64,000 nucleotides of DNA, taken from positions 53,199 to 117,198 of the forward strand of contig JAHBMJ010001029.1 in the NCBI GenBank assembly GCA_018398765.1, in the 5' to 3' direction. This stretch comes from Chromera velia. Taxonomy: Eukaryota > Sar > Chromeraceae. Below the pieces are notes generated by a model. The model saw only the letters and a list, made by a program, of their open reading frames with translations. It had not been told where the DNA came from and did no database searches. The position numbers and the translations under genes are program-made. Positions 45,859-56,521 of the stretch are shown here, piece after piece (the first letter of the stretch is position 1; each line of letters opens with the position of its first letter).

Positions 45859-46895
45859 GTTTGGGCTCCCTTCTAACTGTCTGTTTTTCCCTTTCCCTTC
45901 TAACGCATTTTCTTGTACGCTTTCCGCGTGCTCACAAAAACGCAGTCACACAACCACGCAACTGACCCTGTCTCTGCAGACAAAGCCGGAGTCATTGGAG
46001 CATTCTGGCGAACAGCCGGCTTCTGGCCTGATGCTGACAATTTCTCCCTCTCCCTCTCTCTCACTCGTGCACACAAACTAAGACATCAAATCTGATCATG
46101 CATGACTTGCCTGTTGCTGGCTCCCCTCCTCTTCCTCTTCCAGCGTCTCCAGGTCGGGGATCCCGTCAACGAAAGCTGCGATGTCGTCCAACAAGTCCTC
46201 AAGAAGGACCCAGGCGTGGCATGCCAGGGCCCTAGTGCAGTGCCTCTGGGCGTATCGGAACGTCAGCCGTACAGGCACCTTCGAGGCACTAATCTCCTTT
46301 TCCAGAAACCGCAAAGTCGCGAGAACCTTCGTGGCTGCCTCGTCCTTCTTGATGGCCGTGTTCAAGACAGACACGCCCTTCTGGAGGCCCCCAAGCACAC
46401 TCACCTGCATTCTTATATCAATATACCGGTCCGGATTTTGTGCAGTCTCTTTCGCGTTTGTAAGAGGCGAAACTCAGTTGAGGCGAGAAGGGACAAGCAA
46501 AACGCAAACGCACGCACACACGCTTTCCCGCCCGCAAGCTCGCTCGCTAGCCTGCTCACTCACGCGTCCCCTTTCAAACTGACTGGCTTACGCATTGACC
46601 CACGTGCTTGCTTGCCAGTAAACTTCAGTGAGTCGGATTTCTTTGCTTACTCGCTCGCTCACCCAGTCACAAAGGTTTCGGGTCATCTGATGCACCGACA
46701 AGGCACACAAATTGGCAAATGGAACAGAATGGGACGCACCAGAAAAAACAAAACGAGCATCTGACTGACCAATCCGGACAAGAGCGGGAACGCCATTGAT
46801 CGATGAAGTCTTCAGATCGGCTTCTTGAAATACAGAACCCTCTCCAGTGGGTTGGACACGTGGAGCTACCGAGCCAGTGCAACTCTTCACCCCCC
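43877..46895 (-). CDS. Multi-exon, helix-rich (ARM/HEAT-like) protein, function unknown
   Basis: Minus-strand coding blocks in transcript order: about 46895-46770 (GSVFQEADLKTSSINGVPALVRI), 46407-46111 (VSVLGGLQKGVSVLNTAIKK, then LACHAWVLLEDLLDDIAAFV and a Glu run), 45698-45521 (MILRFQRMLGGEGRLAALEV, LRTRLDSGLTSLSLMM), about 45410-45310 (FPLLLKLEHLQRPVLHGKDS), about 45105-45067 (HEDTLEELVYPLQ), about 44980-44880 (LPSVLLSSTQVLIQQGILRC) and 44760-43877 (GQLFIKTFPGTTVKAKGAPT, then a long polar tail). The 46111 junction has a GC donor in phase with the next exon. The helical pairs resemble ARM/HEAT repeats such as those near protein kinases or scaffolds. Other junctions could not be phased, and the true start and stop are uncertain. 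Confidence 0.5.
45100..45250. repeat. Compound (CA)n/(GA)n microsatellite
   Basis: Two CA tracts alternating with GA tracts. On the minus strand the block ends in tgtgtgtgcag, an acceptor for the HEDTLEELVYPLQ exon. Confidence 0.93.
45772..45861. repeat. Compound (CT)n/(CA)n/(GA)n microsatellite
   Basis: Simple-repeat block in the intron of the helix-rich gene between 46111 and 45698. Confidence 0.93.
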
Positions 46896-47702
46896 ACCTA
46901 TTTTTCCCTTTTCCCCCCTCCGTGTTTTTCGCCTGCTTTAAAATTACACACGTTCTCTTCTGAACTGAAGAGTCCTTTCTTTACTTCAAACAGTCAAAAT
47001 GACCAGCTGTTTTCTACCAAGCACTGCACGTGCAGTGTATCGAGCATCCCCCGAAATAGCAGAAGGAAGTGCAGGGACACTTTCGAGTCCGATGTAGACG
47101 GCACTTCAGAAAAGCCTTGGCCTGGTCGCTCGAAGAATTCGTCAGACGCGGAGAAAAATTCATTCGGATTTGTCCTCCGTGAAATGCGTGTGTGTTACGA
47201 GCCTGACCTGACAGAGGCTGATGGATCCCGAATGATTCAAGGATCAATCAAATCACAGAGAACTGGTGACTTTGAGATGCCGTCCTGGCCCCCGTCCGAG
47301 AAGATCTGAAAAAGCACGCTTGCATGGCTCGGCATGCATATGCATATGGAGTGCATGGCCCCGTTCAGCTGCCAATTATAAGCACTGCATGCATATGCAA
47401 TTTTAAATGCGCAACGTGCGAATCGATCGGGCGAAAATCGATTACTTGAAGAAGCTTTGACTATATATATAGCTGTTGGAAGAGAAAAGGGGACCTTTAA
47501 GGGGTCCAGGCAGCCTGGCAAAAATGCAGTTCAAAACGTTCCTTCTTCCAAGCGTATCGTTCCTTTCCACCTGAGAGTTCATCGAAGGTTTGCTTTCCTC
47601 AGCTGTGGAAAGCTACTCCAGACACACAAAAGACCATGTGTTGCTGACACGACAAAGCGTGTCTCTACCAGATCTTAATCTCTTTCCGATTCTTCTCTCT
47701 GG
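46896..47702. other. Intergenic region between divergent genes
   Basis: About 800 bp between the helix-rich minus gene and the plus-strand membrane-protein gene. It contains TGCATATGCATATG-like palindromes near 47330-47400. No gene supported. Confidence 0.5.
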
Positions 47703-49827
47703 ATGAGTTCTTTGCGATTGAGCTGGGCAGTTCTTTCCCTGCTCCTCCTTCATGCCCTCAGTGACAGTGGAGGCGTACCGGGAGCGCAGGAGGACCACAA
47801 CTTGAGGAGCTCTGGGGGGGACGCAGACAATGAAAACAGAATGCTCCTCGAAGAGAAAGTTGATGCCACAGAAGCAACAAGGTCAGTCATTTGGTAGATG
47901 AACAGGCATCGCTGAAAAGAATAGGCAGCACTTTTCGGTGCGCAAGAAACGGAGGACCACAGCCGAAGGGTTGATGTTGGGAAGGGAACAGGGCGCAGAA
48001 ATAGATACAGGAAGCTTCTTCTTTGCCACTAAATTCCTCCACTAATTTCAACCCCTCGGCAGCTTCTCTCTTGGGATCGTGTGAAAGCCTCCGTTCACCC
48101 CTTTCTCTTCTGCCCACCAGACCTTCTTCCTGTACTTCCTTCCTTGCCTCCATACCTTCCACGTTCTTTGGTCCTGGAGCCATGTATCGCATCCTCTGTT
48201 CGTCGATCTTTGTCTGTCTTCTCAATTCCTCGATCGTCTCCGTCTCCTGTTTCTTTTTCGGCTTACCTCCCTAGCCTCCTTTCTCCTGCTGTGCCTTTCC
48301 ACTGCTGAAGCTACAACTGCCTGCTTCTCACGCCTTGCTCCGTGTTTTTTGCGGGCCTGGCGCCTGCGTCTGTCCGCGTGTGTGCTTGAGTGGGGATGGA
48401 GAAGAGGCCTCACTCAGCCTTGGGGCCCAGTACTCGAGTTGTAAGAAAAGGCCTTTAGGGTCCCCGAATAGCATAGCATAAAGAGAAGTTGCAGTAAATG
48501 TGCTTCATGACGTTTTAGTCTGCGTGATTTGGATCCTCATGCACTCCTGTGTGCGTGCAGACATCTGATGGCAGTGGCGGGACAGGGGGTTGAGAAGGTG
48601 CAGGGGGACGTAGAAGGGGAAGACTGTGACGGGGATGGGTGTTCTCTGCTCAGGGGCCTTGAAGCGGCAGCTGCTGCGGCAGGGGGGGGGCGGTCCCTCA
48701 CTGGCACATCTGAGCAAGTCGGCCCCCGCGCTCTCCTCTCGGACCCCGGATCCCTTGCTGGAGCGCTGATGTTTGAGGTACAGGGATTCTCGGTGGTCAT
48801 GATTGCCGCCACAGGGCTTGCACTTATTCTTATAGGTGCGATACTCTTTTACGTCTTCTACAGTCGGTCAAGGGGTCAGGGACAGGGGGGCGGGGTTTTG
48901 GGTTGGATGCTGGGAACGAATAAGAGTGCGGAGAACGGCGGGCCTGCAGTAACTCCGCACCAGAGTGGCAGTGGGCGAGACACGTGTGAGGTGTCGAGCG
49001 TGACTAGTCCGAGTGAGTCCACGCATGACATCGAGAGGATTGCAGACGACAGACTGCTGGATGTGGCTGTGCCGGACGAACATCCAGTGGAGAGCATTGC
49101 AAAGTCAACCCTCAAACCCGCAGTACCATCCATGCCCTCATCCCACTCAGCAGGCCTTCCCGGAGCTACTGAAAGAGAGCTGGTGAATTTGGTCAGGTCA
49201 CTCAGTGATGCGGAATTAAAGGACATGGATTTAGATGGAGCGGGGGACGGAGAGAGAGAAGGGGCGCAGGGTTCTTCCTCCTCCTCCTCGTCTGCTGAAG
49301 GTGGTACTTCGTCAGAATGGGGACCTTCAAGAGACCCTCCGTCACTCTTGGTGGCATTCGAGCAAATAGGATCCGATACCCCTCTGTCTCTACCCTCGAC
49401 GGGGATTCTCACGGCCGCTTCCCCTTCCAAATCACCAAACGTGAAGACTTTAAAACTCCCTCCACGGCCCCTGACGAAACACAACAAGCACTTCAGAAGA
49501 CCTCTTGCTCACAGACCGCCTCCAAAAAGTCCTCCAGGTCCCGATAGAGAGAACGCACCCCTGCATGCGACATGGTCCCTCAGAGGGCCCTATGCAAGGT
49601 TCCAGCATCCTCCCACGTTCAATAAAATCGTTGCCCGCCCTCCCGCGTCGAAACCCCTTCGTTTCTACGGGACTGCACTGACCCCTTTGGTTGAACTTCC
49701 CACTCCGTCCTCCACAGGCAGACACGGGGGGGGAGACGGACCCGGTGCTGGAGTCGCTGAGATTCTGCAGATGCATGCAAATGGAAGTGGGGGAGGGATT
49801 TTGGCAGAGCGGCGATACTCTCAGTGA
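47703..49827 (+). CDS. Single-pass type I membrane protein with long disordered cytoplasmic tail
   Basis: Two exons, 47703-47881 and 48561-49827, joined in phase 2; 481 residues. Residues 1-25 are a signal peptide (SSLRLSWAVLSLLLLHALSD). A short acidic luminal segment (residues about 26-135) has a poly-Ala run. A transmembrane helix spans about 137-160 (SVVMIAATGLALILIGAILF), followed by the stop-transfer-like YSRSRG. The 320-residue tail is Ser/Pro/Gly-rich with a poly-Ser block and a Pro/Lys/Arg-rich region; one short helix-like piece (ERELVNLVRSLSDAELKDMD) could be a binding motif. No enzyme domain. It could be a receptor or adhesin-like protein; function is unknown. Confidence 0.8.
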
Positions 49828-51206
49828 GAGGCTTGCTTGCTGACAAGGAGACAGACAGACAGACAACCATCTGACTTTTTGACCCCCTGACTGCATGACT
49901 TCTTTGTCGGCTGACCGACCAGCAATTAACGTTGCTTTTGTTTGCTGCCTGCCTGCCTGACTGACTTGAGAGACTCCTGGGTAGTGAGGGGGACGGAGGA
50001 AGAAAGAAGGAGAAGGAGAAAGATAGAGAGTGATCAGAATGTCGGTGCGTCGATCCTGCGATGTCCTGTCTTGTCGATTGGTTGGAGAGGAAGTAGGGGC
50101 GTGACTGTGAGGTTGTATGCAAGAGTGCATGTTTGCGTGCATCGTGTCGTTTTCGCAGGTGGGCAGTTGAACAGATTGTCGATCTGACTCTCTCTGACCC
50201 CCTCTGAGGGGTCTTAGGTGCATGTATTTTCGTCTCTGCGTGTTTGCGTGTGTGAGAGTGTGTGTGTATGCGTGTGCGTGCGTGTTTGTGGGAACGTTGC
50301 GTGATCGAAATAAAGAACCAGACGTGTTGTGAGTATCGCAAAGTTGATTCTTTGGGTTTGGGGGGACTGGATGAGTGGGTGAGTGACTGCATGAGTGAGT
50401 GGAAGGGGGACGGCTGATGGAAGGAAATTTGTCTGTCTGACTGACTGACGGTTGTTGGGGGGACATTCGTTGCTGTCAGAGGAAGTGACTGTTTTAGATT
50501 TTTCGTCTTCACGAGAGCGAGCAGAGAGGTACTTGGGAGGGGAGAAATGAGGAGTGTGCTGCTGGCTTGAGACCCCCCTTGTGGGTTGCATCGAGGGGGG
50601 CAACAATTGAAGGAATGCGAAAATAAAACTGACAGAGGGATTGCGGGAAAATTCCGGGCTGCCGGGTTCAAAATTTCGTCATAGACAGAACGAGGCAATG
50701 CGTGAACATGCTGGTCGGTCTCTGTATTCGCAATGTCGATCGATCTCTCTGGATGATTTTCGTTCTTTCGCTCCTTCAACCTCCTTTTCATATTGAGCAA
50801 CAATCTCTCTTTCGAGGAGCGTGCCTGCATGGGTCGATCCATTGTTTTAGTGGCCATCAGTTACAAAGACGGGAGGCGACACTCTCTTTGGAGTCCTCGG
50901 CGGGTCCCGAAGGAGTCATGTGGAGGGGGGAAATGGACCATCTTTCTTTTTCTTATTGTTTTGCTGCTGACGAAATGACAGGAGGACAGACTGGCTGCCC
51001 TCCTAGCTGATGAAGTCCCTTGTTTCTCTCCCGGAAAACATAGCTGTTTCCCAAATCGTTCTTCAACCGGTAAATGTGCCTAGAAATGTGCCAGCATGTT
51101 CTAAGCTGACTTCCAGCTGAAAGAAAAATCTAATTCTGTACGGGAGAAAATATAAAAAAGAAAAAAAATTAATTGAAGCTTAATTAATTACCACATGCAT
51201 GGTTTT
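49828..51206. other. Intergenic region, no supported gene
   Basis: Long minus-strand frames at 49450-50857 lie opposite the membrane-protein 3' end and in Ser/His/Thr-rich low-complexity sequence; they carry no domain. Short GACA/GTCT tracts near 49850. Confidence 0.6.
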
Positions 51207-51215
51207 AGTATTCCT

Positions 51216-51865
51216 AGGGTTCACACTATAAAGTCTTGAACACTAGCTTGAACCTAGGCTCTGCACTACATTAAAAAAAAAAATAAAAGATTGGGAAACT
51301 TTTTTTTTAATAGATTTTTTTTTATTTATCACTAGTCTGATACTAGATTTATCATGGCAGTCAACAGGCTAGTCAACAGGCAAAGAACAGTTGTTCACGT
51401 GTTGCAAAAATATTGCATGGGTTGTTGCATAAAAACTATATGTGTTTTGGTTGATAATTAAAAAAAGAAAAAAAAAGATCGGAAACTTTCTTTTTTTTTT
51501 TCTTTTTTTTTTTTAATGGAGTGCAGAGCCTAGGCTTGAACAACGAAAACTCAGGTCAACTTTCTTTCTTTCTTTGTTTTTTTGGAATTTTGTTAATTTC
51601 AATTTATAGGTGAAAATCGAATCTACATCAAAAGTCCGATCTAACTACTGATCAAACTATTTGTTAAACCGGTGTTGTATTGATTGTCGATCTAGTACAA
51701 ATACATGATGGTTTAAACATAAAAAAACACCTACAGCAATCGATGGAAAACATGCTACCGCCCATCAATTGCATTAATCATCCTAATTAAAAAAAAGCTT
51801 GAAATATGTAAAACTCGGATAAACTTTCTTTCTTTCTTTTTTTAGAACTTTAGAGTGTGAACCCT
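51216..51865. mobile_element. TIR element copy 1 (non-autonomous DNA transposon), interrupted
   Basis: Begins AGGGTTCACACTATAAAGT and ends with the near-perfect inverse (ctttagagtgtgaaccct), 18 of 19 positions paired. It has no coding frame. About 370 bp of own sequence is split by the 280-bp insertion at 51254-51533. Its right two-thirds aligns with copy 2 (51904-52312), including aaaatatgtaaaactcg and the ctttctttcttt tract before the right TIR. Confidence 0.82.
51254..51533. mobile_element. Nested hAT-like MITE with 8-bp target-site duplication
   Basis: Perfect 14-bp terminal inverted repeats CTAGGCTCTGCACT and AGTGCAGAGCCTAG, flanked on both sides by gcttgaac (51246-51253 and 51534-51541). 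An 8-bp duplication is the signature of hAT-superfamily transposition. No coding capacity; the interior is A/T homopolymer-rich and internally semi-palindromic. Removing it and one duplication restores alignment of the host element with copy 2. Confidence 0.88.
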
Positions 51866-51903
51866 AGCTTAGTTGATTTAATATTACTACCAGGCTAGCT
51901 ACC

Positions 51904-52312
51904 AGGGTTCACACTATAAACTTCACAGTGTAAACAGTGTACTAAACACTGTAAAGCCAGGTTTAAAATCCTTAAACAACAAATACTCAAGCCAACTTCA
52001 AGTTTCTTTTTTTCTTTGTTTCTTCAGAACTTTGTTAAATTTGTAAGTGGAAATCGAATCTATACATCAAAGGTCTGATCTAGTTAATCAAACTATTGGC
52101 TAAAACGGTTTTATATGGATTGCCTACTATAAATACATGGTTTACACATCAAAGACTAGATTAAAGAACACCTATAGCAATCGATGAAAAACATAATACC
52201 GCCCATCAACGTACTACGTTGATCGTCCTAATAAAGCTTAAAATATGTAAAACTCGATCGGACAAATTAACTTTCTTTCTTTCTTTTTTTAGAACTTTAG
52301 AGTATGAACCCT
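51904..52312. mobile_element. TIR element copy 2 (non-autonomous DNA transposon)
   Basis: Starts AGGGTTCACACTATAAAC and ends agtatgaaccct, the inverse with one change. It is 409 bp, same orientation as copy 1, 38 bp away. No coding frame. Confidence 0.82.
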
Positions 52313-53178
52313 AGTAGTATTCCTACTAGTATTTGGTTAAATCATCATCATCATTATCATCAAATTGTGATTTGTCTAATAATTTGATTAATTGTTTGTT
52401 CTAAATTAAATCTTTGATCATCTTTGATAACTTAAAAGATGTTTTTCTCTCTGAATCTTTTATGACGTCTTATTCTCTACCATCTTCTTATACGTATAGC
52501 TAGAGATATAGTTACATTGTAGCGCTCCTACTAGCATTTCGATAATTCTAAAACCTACTACTACGAGACCTACTAGTCTAAAATTTAGTTTTAAATGTTA
52601 ATAAATAACAAGTACAACGTACTCTTCGAGATGGATTTATTGGATTCTATACTTAATTGACTGAATTAAGGTTTATTTCTACTGTTTCAGCTTCTCGATT
52701 CAAAAGTTCTTTTCATGTATATACACTGTCAACTGTATAATTACGAGCCTTACAATTCGGATTAGGAATGACTCTCTATATGTCATATTGACCCCTCCTT
52801 TTTAGTTAAAGACCCTTCTTTTCCAGCGGGCTGCGGGCCTCAATCCACATTCAATGCTCAGCTAAAAGCGGCAAGCGCATATCGCGTGGCAGCCCCTCCC
52901 GCATGCATTCAAGGTACAAGAGGTCAAGAGGAAGAGGTTTGGCAGAAAGGAGGCATAAGCATTGCATTGTTCCTGACGGATGGGTACTAAACCTAAAATT
53001 TCTTTGCTCAGTGGCAGCTAGGTACATGTCTATCCGTCTCCAAACAGCTTTCGAGCTGATTAAAGCTTGAAAATAAGAAGGGCTGACATGACTCGACAAG
53101 CAACACTCAAGGCTTCCGTTAGCTCTCCTGTGCAAAATAGCTACCAACAGTACTCAAAGTCAGAGAATCTGGCGACTT
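52313..53178. other. AT-rich intergenic sequence and 3' flank of the dioxygenase gene
   Basis: AT-rich to about 52760, then mixed composition. A small minus-strand frame at 52851-53147 carries no domain and probably lies in the 3' UTR or spacer. Confidence 0.6.
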
Positions 53179-54663
53179 TTACGCGGACTTCGATTTGCTT
53201 TTGCCCGAAATGAACCTCAGCACTTCTGGATCCTCCCACACAGAGGCGCCACACACCGGAGACTCGAATCGACGCTTAGACGCGAGGATCCAGGGTGTGG
53301 CCTCGTTGATCCCCTCCCCCCGGGAGACGAGATCCTCACGCTCCCTCAGAACTTTGGACGAGGCCCAGCTAGTAGGACAGAAGGAAATCCAACCCAAAAG
53401 TCGCAGAAGAGAAGGTCGGAAAGGTAGGGGGGGCATCTCCGTCTGTTCTGCTACTTCAGGTTGTTCGACTGGGTTTCGCACTCTAATGGCCGCTGTGGAG
53501 CAGTGGACGAGACGGGGGTCCCAGAGTATCAGCCTTCCGGGGCCACGCGTGCATACAAGCACGGGCTGCGTGTGCAGACTGTTGTGAGTCCTTCGGTTGG
53601 CCTCAGAGTCGATGCCCTGTGTGTAGCTGCAAAGTGATTGATGAGGTGCACATGCAATCAGTTTTTGTGATGACGAGATTCCTACTGAGTTGGACCGGAG
53701 AGTGAGACAGTTCGAACATTCACGGTCAGTGCACGGAGTCCGACGCTTCGAGACCGACTGACCTGGAGATATCCAGATAGCCTGTGTCTTGCACAGTCGG
53801 AGGAACGAACTCATTTAGGCCCACAGAGAGTTCTTCGGCTTCTCCTTTCTTCGCCTGTTCTCCCCTGCCAGAAGCTCTCTCGTGAGCGTAAGAGTCAGGC
53901 GCCCATTCTGCTTCATCAAAGTCCTCTTCCTTCACTTGCATTCCAGAAGGCCAGGAAGGCGCAAAAGTCTCACCCGGCAACGCAGAAGAATCAGGAACTG
54001 CTCGACTACTCATCGACTCTTGCAAGATCGGGTGAACGTCCTTGTGCCCAGATGAACAGCCCAGCGACGAAGACTCGAGAGGCTGATACCCTCTGTGACT
54101 CTTTGGAAGGACAACGAATCCGCCCGTCTCTGCAGTGACTTGGGTGATACACATGCACCTGAGATCTGAAACCTGTCCAAGCTGATCAGTTTCCGGTTAT
54201 CAATGTGAAACCAGGGGCGCCGCGCAGTTGTCCACTTTGAGTCGATCCCGAACGGTCGGAAGATGTTGATGCTGTTGAAGGCGCAGATCAGGTCTCCTTC
54301 TGCACCTGGGTAGATCAGATCATAAACCCACTTTGCTTTCTTCCGGCAGTACCACTGAAACTCAGAATAGTCCCACCCTCTGAAATGTCCGCAGTCCGAT
54401 CGGCTTGCCATGGTGAACCACTTCTCCTTTGCGGTCCAGGACACTGGGCGATTGCGGTCCCATCCAAAATGAGTGCCTGCCTCGTCCCAGAAGATGCCCT
54501 CGGCCTCCTCACACTCTTCAGGGGACAGGACTTCGACAACAGCAAAGCCATGTTCCTTCAGATGGGAAAGAAATCCAACACCATGAGGGTCTGTCGCCTT
54601 TGAGAACTCAGGAGGGTAGACATCCACAGGGTACATCCAGGATGCCTCATACCTTCTGTCCAT
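53179..54663 (-). CDS. Phytanoyl-CoA dioxygenase (PhyH)-like Fe(II)/2-oxoglutarate oxygenase, probable frameshift
   Basis: Blocks: 54663 to about 54150 (start at MDRRYEASW; an in-frame ATG at 54726 would add 21 basic residues), about 54150-53763, and 53626-53179; the last junction is in phase 2 with a gtcagt donor. PhyH landmarks are in order: a helical GFAVVEVLSPEECEEAEGIF near the start, the iron-binding H-x-D in PWFHIDN, ETGGFVVLPKSHRG, then GRLILWDPRLVHC with the second iron-binding His, followed by an Arg (AAIRVRNP) suited to 2-oxoglutarate. Reading into TAETGGF needs a one-base frame change near 54140-54160; no intron fits, so it is either a sequence error or an inactivating mutation. 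An acidic insert separates the two halves. Substrate unknown; no peroxisomal signal is seen. Confidence 0.83.
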
Positions 54664-54789
54664 CCTTCTGGGTCGTTTTTGGTAAAACTTCTCTTTGTGT
54701 CGATGTATGTGTAAAATTACTGGCAAACTGCAGTCAATTTGTTTTGAATAAAAAGTGGAGCGATCTGTCCTTTCGTGACAGAAGTAAGT

Positions 54790-55349
54790 AAACGTGCACT
54801 GATTGCTGGCGAAGCAGCAGATCTATATCAGTGTGTAGATTGACGAGTATGTGTACACTCTGGCTCTGGCTTTCTGCACGATCCAGACCGGGGGTCACCG
54901 CTCATCAGGGAGTCGATGTGTTGCTCTGCAAAGAAGTCATTCTCTGCATGTAGAGTTGACATCAATTATATATATATAAGGTCAGACGCGAATTTCGCTG
55001 CGGTGTATCGGTCTGATTCGGTCATGCATGAGGGTTCAGGTCCAATATGGCGGCGCCCACGCGCGCACCGCGAGCCGAGCTAGGCGACTTTGCATGTGCC
55101 GGGCCCATGATGTGGGCGACGCCGCGCGCCTCAGGACGAAAAATCGTGACAGCCCCGATCTCAGTGCGTTTCTGTGCGAAGTGGTCTCTCGAACTCTTAG
55201 AATCTGTTCTCCGCAGTCCAATCCCAGTCTACAAGGAACATGGCTTGCTTTCGGCCCACCTGTCTTGCATCGTGTGGTATTAATCTGAGAATAAAAGCCG
55301 TTCAGACTGCAAGTCACGAGTAAGTCTTTGCTCCATTCTGACAGCAAGG
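54790..55349. promoter_or_regulatory. Intergenic region between the divergent dioxygenase and COQ10 genes
   Basis: About 560 bp containing both promoters and 5' UTRs. A short (AT)n run lies near 54968-54980. Small open frames at 55028-55283 are not supported as genes. Confidence 0.45.
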
Positions 55350-56521
55350 ATGCTCTTATCGTCCCGCCTCCGGCAGTCTGTGATTCCGGGCACTGCTGCA
55401 TTCCGGGGCCTTCTACCATTCGGTGGCGGCAGCTTGCTTTCCTCCTCTGGATCCCTGCCGAGCAGAGGCCTCTTCTCTTCCGGGGACTCGATTCAAAGCG
55501 AGGGCAGAGAGACTGAACATTACAGTAATAGAAGGAGCAAGGTGGAACTCAGAAGGGTGGTGGCTGTGTCTACAGAAGCCTGTTGGACCACAGTGGCAGA
55601 CATCAACAACTATACAAAGTGGATGCCGTGGTGTTCAACAGTCAGTTGCATGGTGTGATATTTAGTGCCTTGAGACGAGACGGCTTCCTCTCTTTCCTCT
55701 TCGTGGCAGGTTCTCTGTTCATGTGAGTCTGCCATTCTTCTTATCCTTATTCTTGTAGAATCTGTGCAATCTATGTTTGTTCACGCTTCATTGGCCCCTG
55801 TCAACATCCCCCTCCCCATCCCTCGTCTGCCCATCATGGGTGCTGCTCGGAATGAGTTTGTGCCTTCAGCTGTCACTCTTCCGCTCGTTCTCGTGCATTC
55901 TCTTCCCTTTTGCATGCGTGATTCTGTGCATGCCGTTCGGCATTCTGTGTGTTTTGTGGAAAGATTCTCTCTGTCTGTGTCTCTTTCTCCGTCTGTTTAC
56001 AGGCCTACATTCTTCCACTGAGAATACAAAAGGGCCCCGGCATCAACACGGGGGGTCTGGGCGTCCCCTCCTCCGCCTCTTCTGATCTGTTCTCTTCCTC
56101 TTTGGGCTCAGACTCCCAGAAGGACTCCTTTGAGTGCGTGATTGACATCTCCTTGTCAGAGTTCGGCCTTCCCTTCGGAGAGGAAGTGCAACACAGAGTC
56201 GATCTGGTGCCTGGCAGAAGGGTGACTGCGACGTCTGTGCGGTCTGCCAATGCAGAGCTTCTGCAGTTTGACTGGAGGTTCGCGCCTGTTGAAGGCAAGT
56301 GTAGGCTCACGGGGGAGATCAGGGAGGGGACAGAAGTCTGTCTAACTACCAACGTTGTTTTTAAGTCTTTTGCATACAGTGTGTTGTGGAGTCAAATTGC
56401 GAATTTCGTCAGTTCGTCGATCCTGGACGGATTCGAGAGGAGGGCAGAGACAATTGAGAGAAAACACAGGCCAGGGACGGTGCCCATCAGAAGGTATAGC
56501 ACCGGAAGTATGCACCGATAG
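55350..56521 (+). CDS. COQ10: Coenzyme Q-binding protein COQ10 homolog (START-like), mitochondrial
   Basis: Two exons, 55350-55640 and 56003-56521, phase 0 junction; 269 residues. Residues about 1-60 are Arg/Ser/Leu-rich without acidic residues early (MLLSSRLRQSVIPGT), a mitochondrial presequence. The START-like fold follows: RRVVAVSTEACWTTVADI then YTKWMPWCS (family FVPWC), CVIDISLSEFGLPFGEEV, FDWRFAP (family WRFSP), and the C-terminal helix FKSFAYSVLWSQIANFVSSS with LDGFERRA (family FERRA). COQ10 binds ubiquinone and supports its delivery to the respiratory chain. Compared with human and yeast forms there is a Ser/Gly-rich insertion of about 30 residues after PWC. The donor is gtcagt. Identity is well supported by motif order. 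Confidence 0.9.

Noticed and set aside
49450-50857. Two long minus-strand frames (338 and 412 codons)
   Set aside because: Overlap the 3' end of the membrane-protein exon in antisense and continue into low-complexity sequence; no domain, no splice support.
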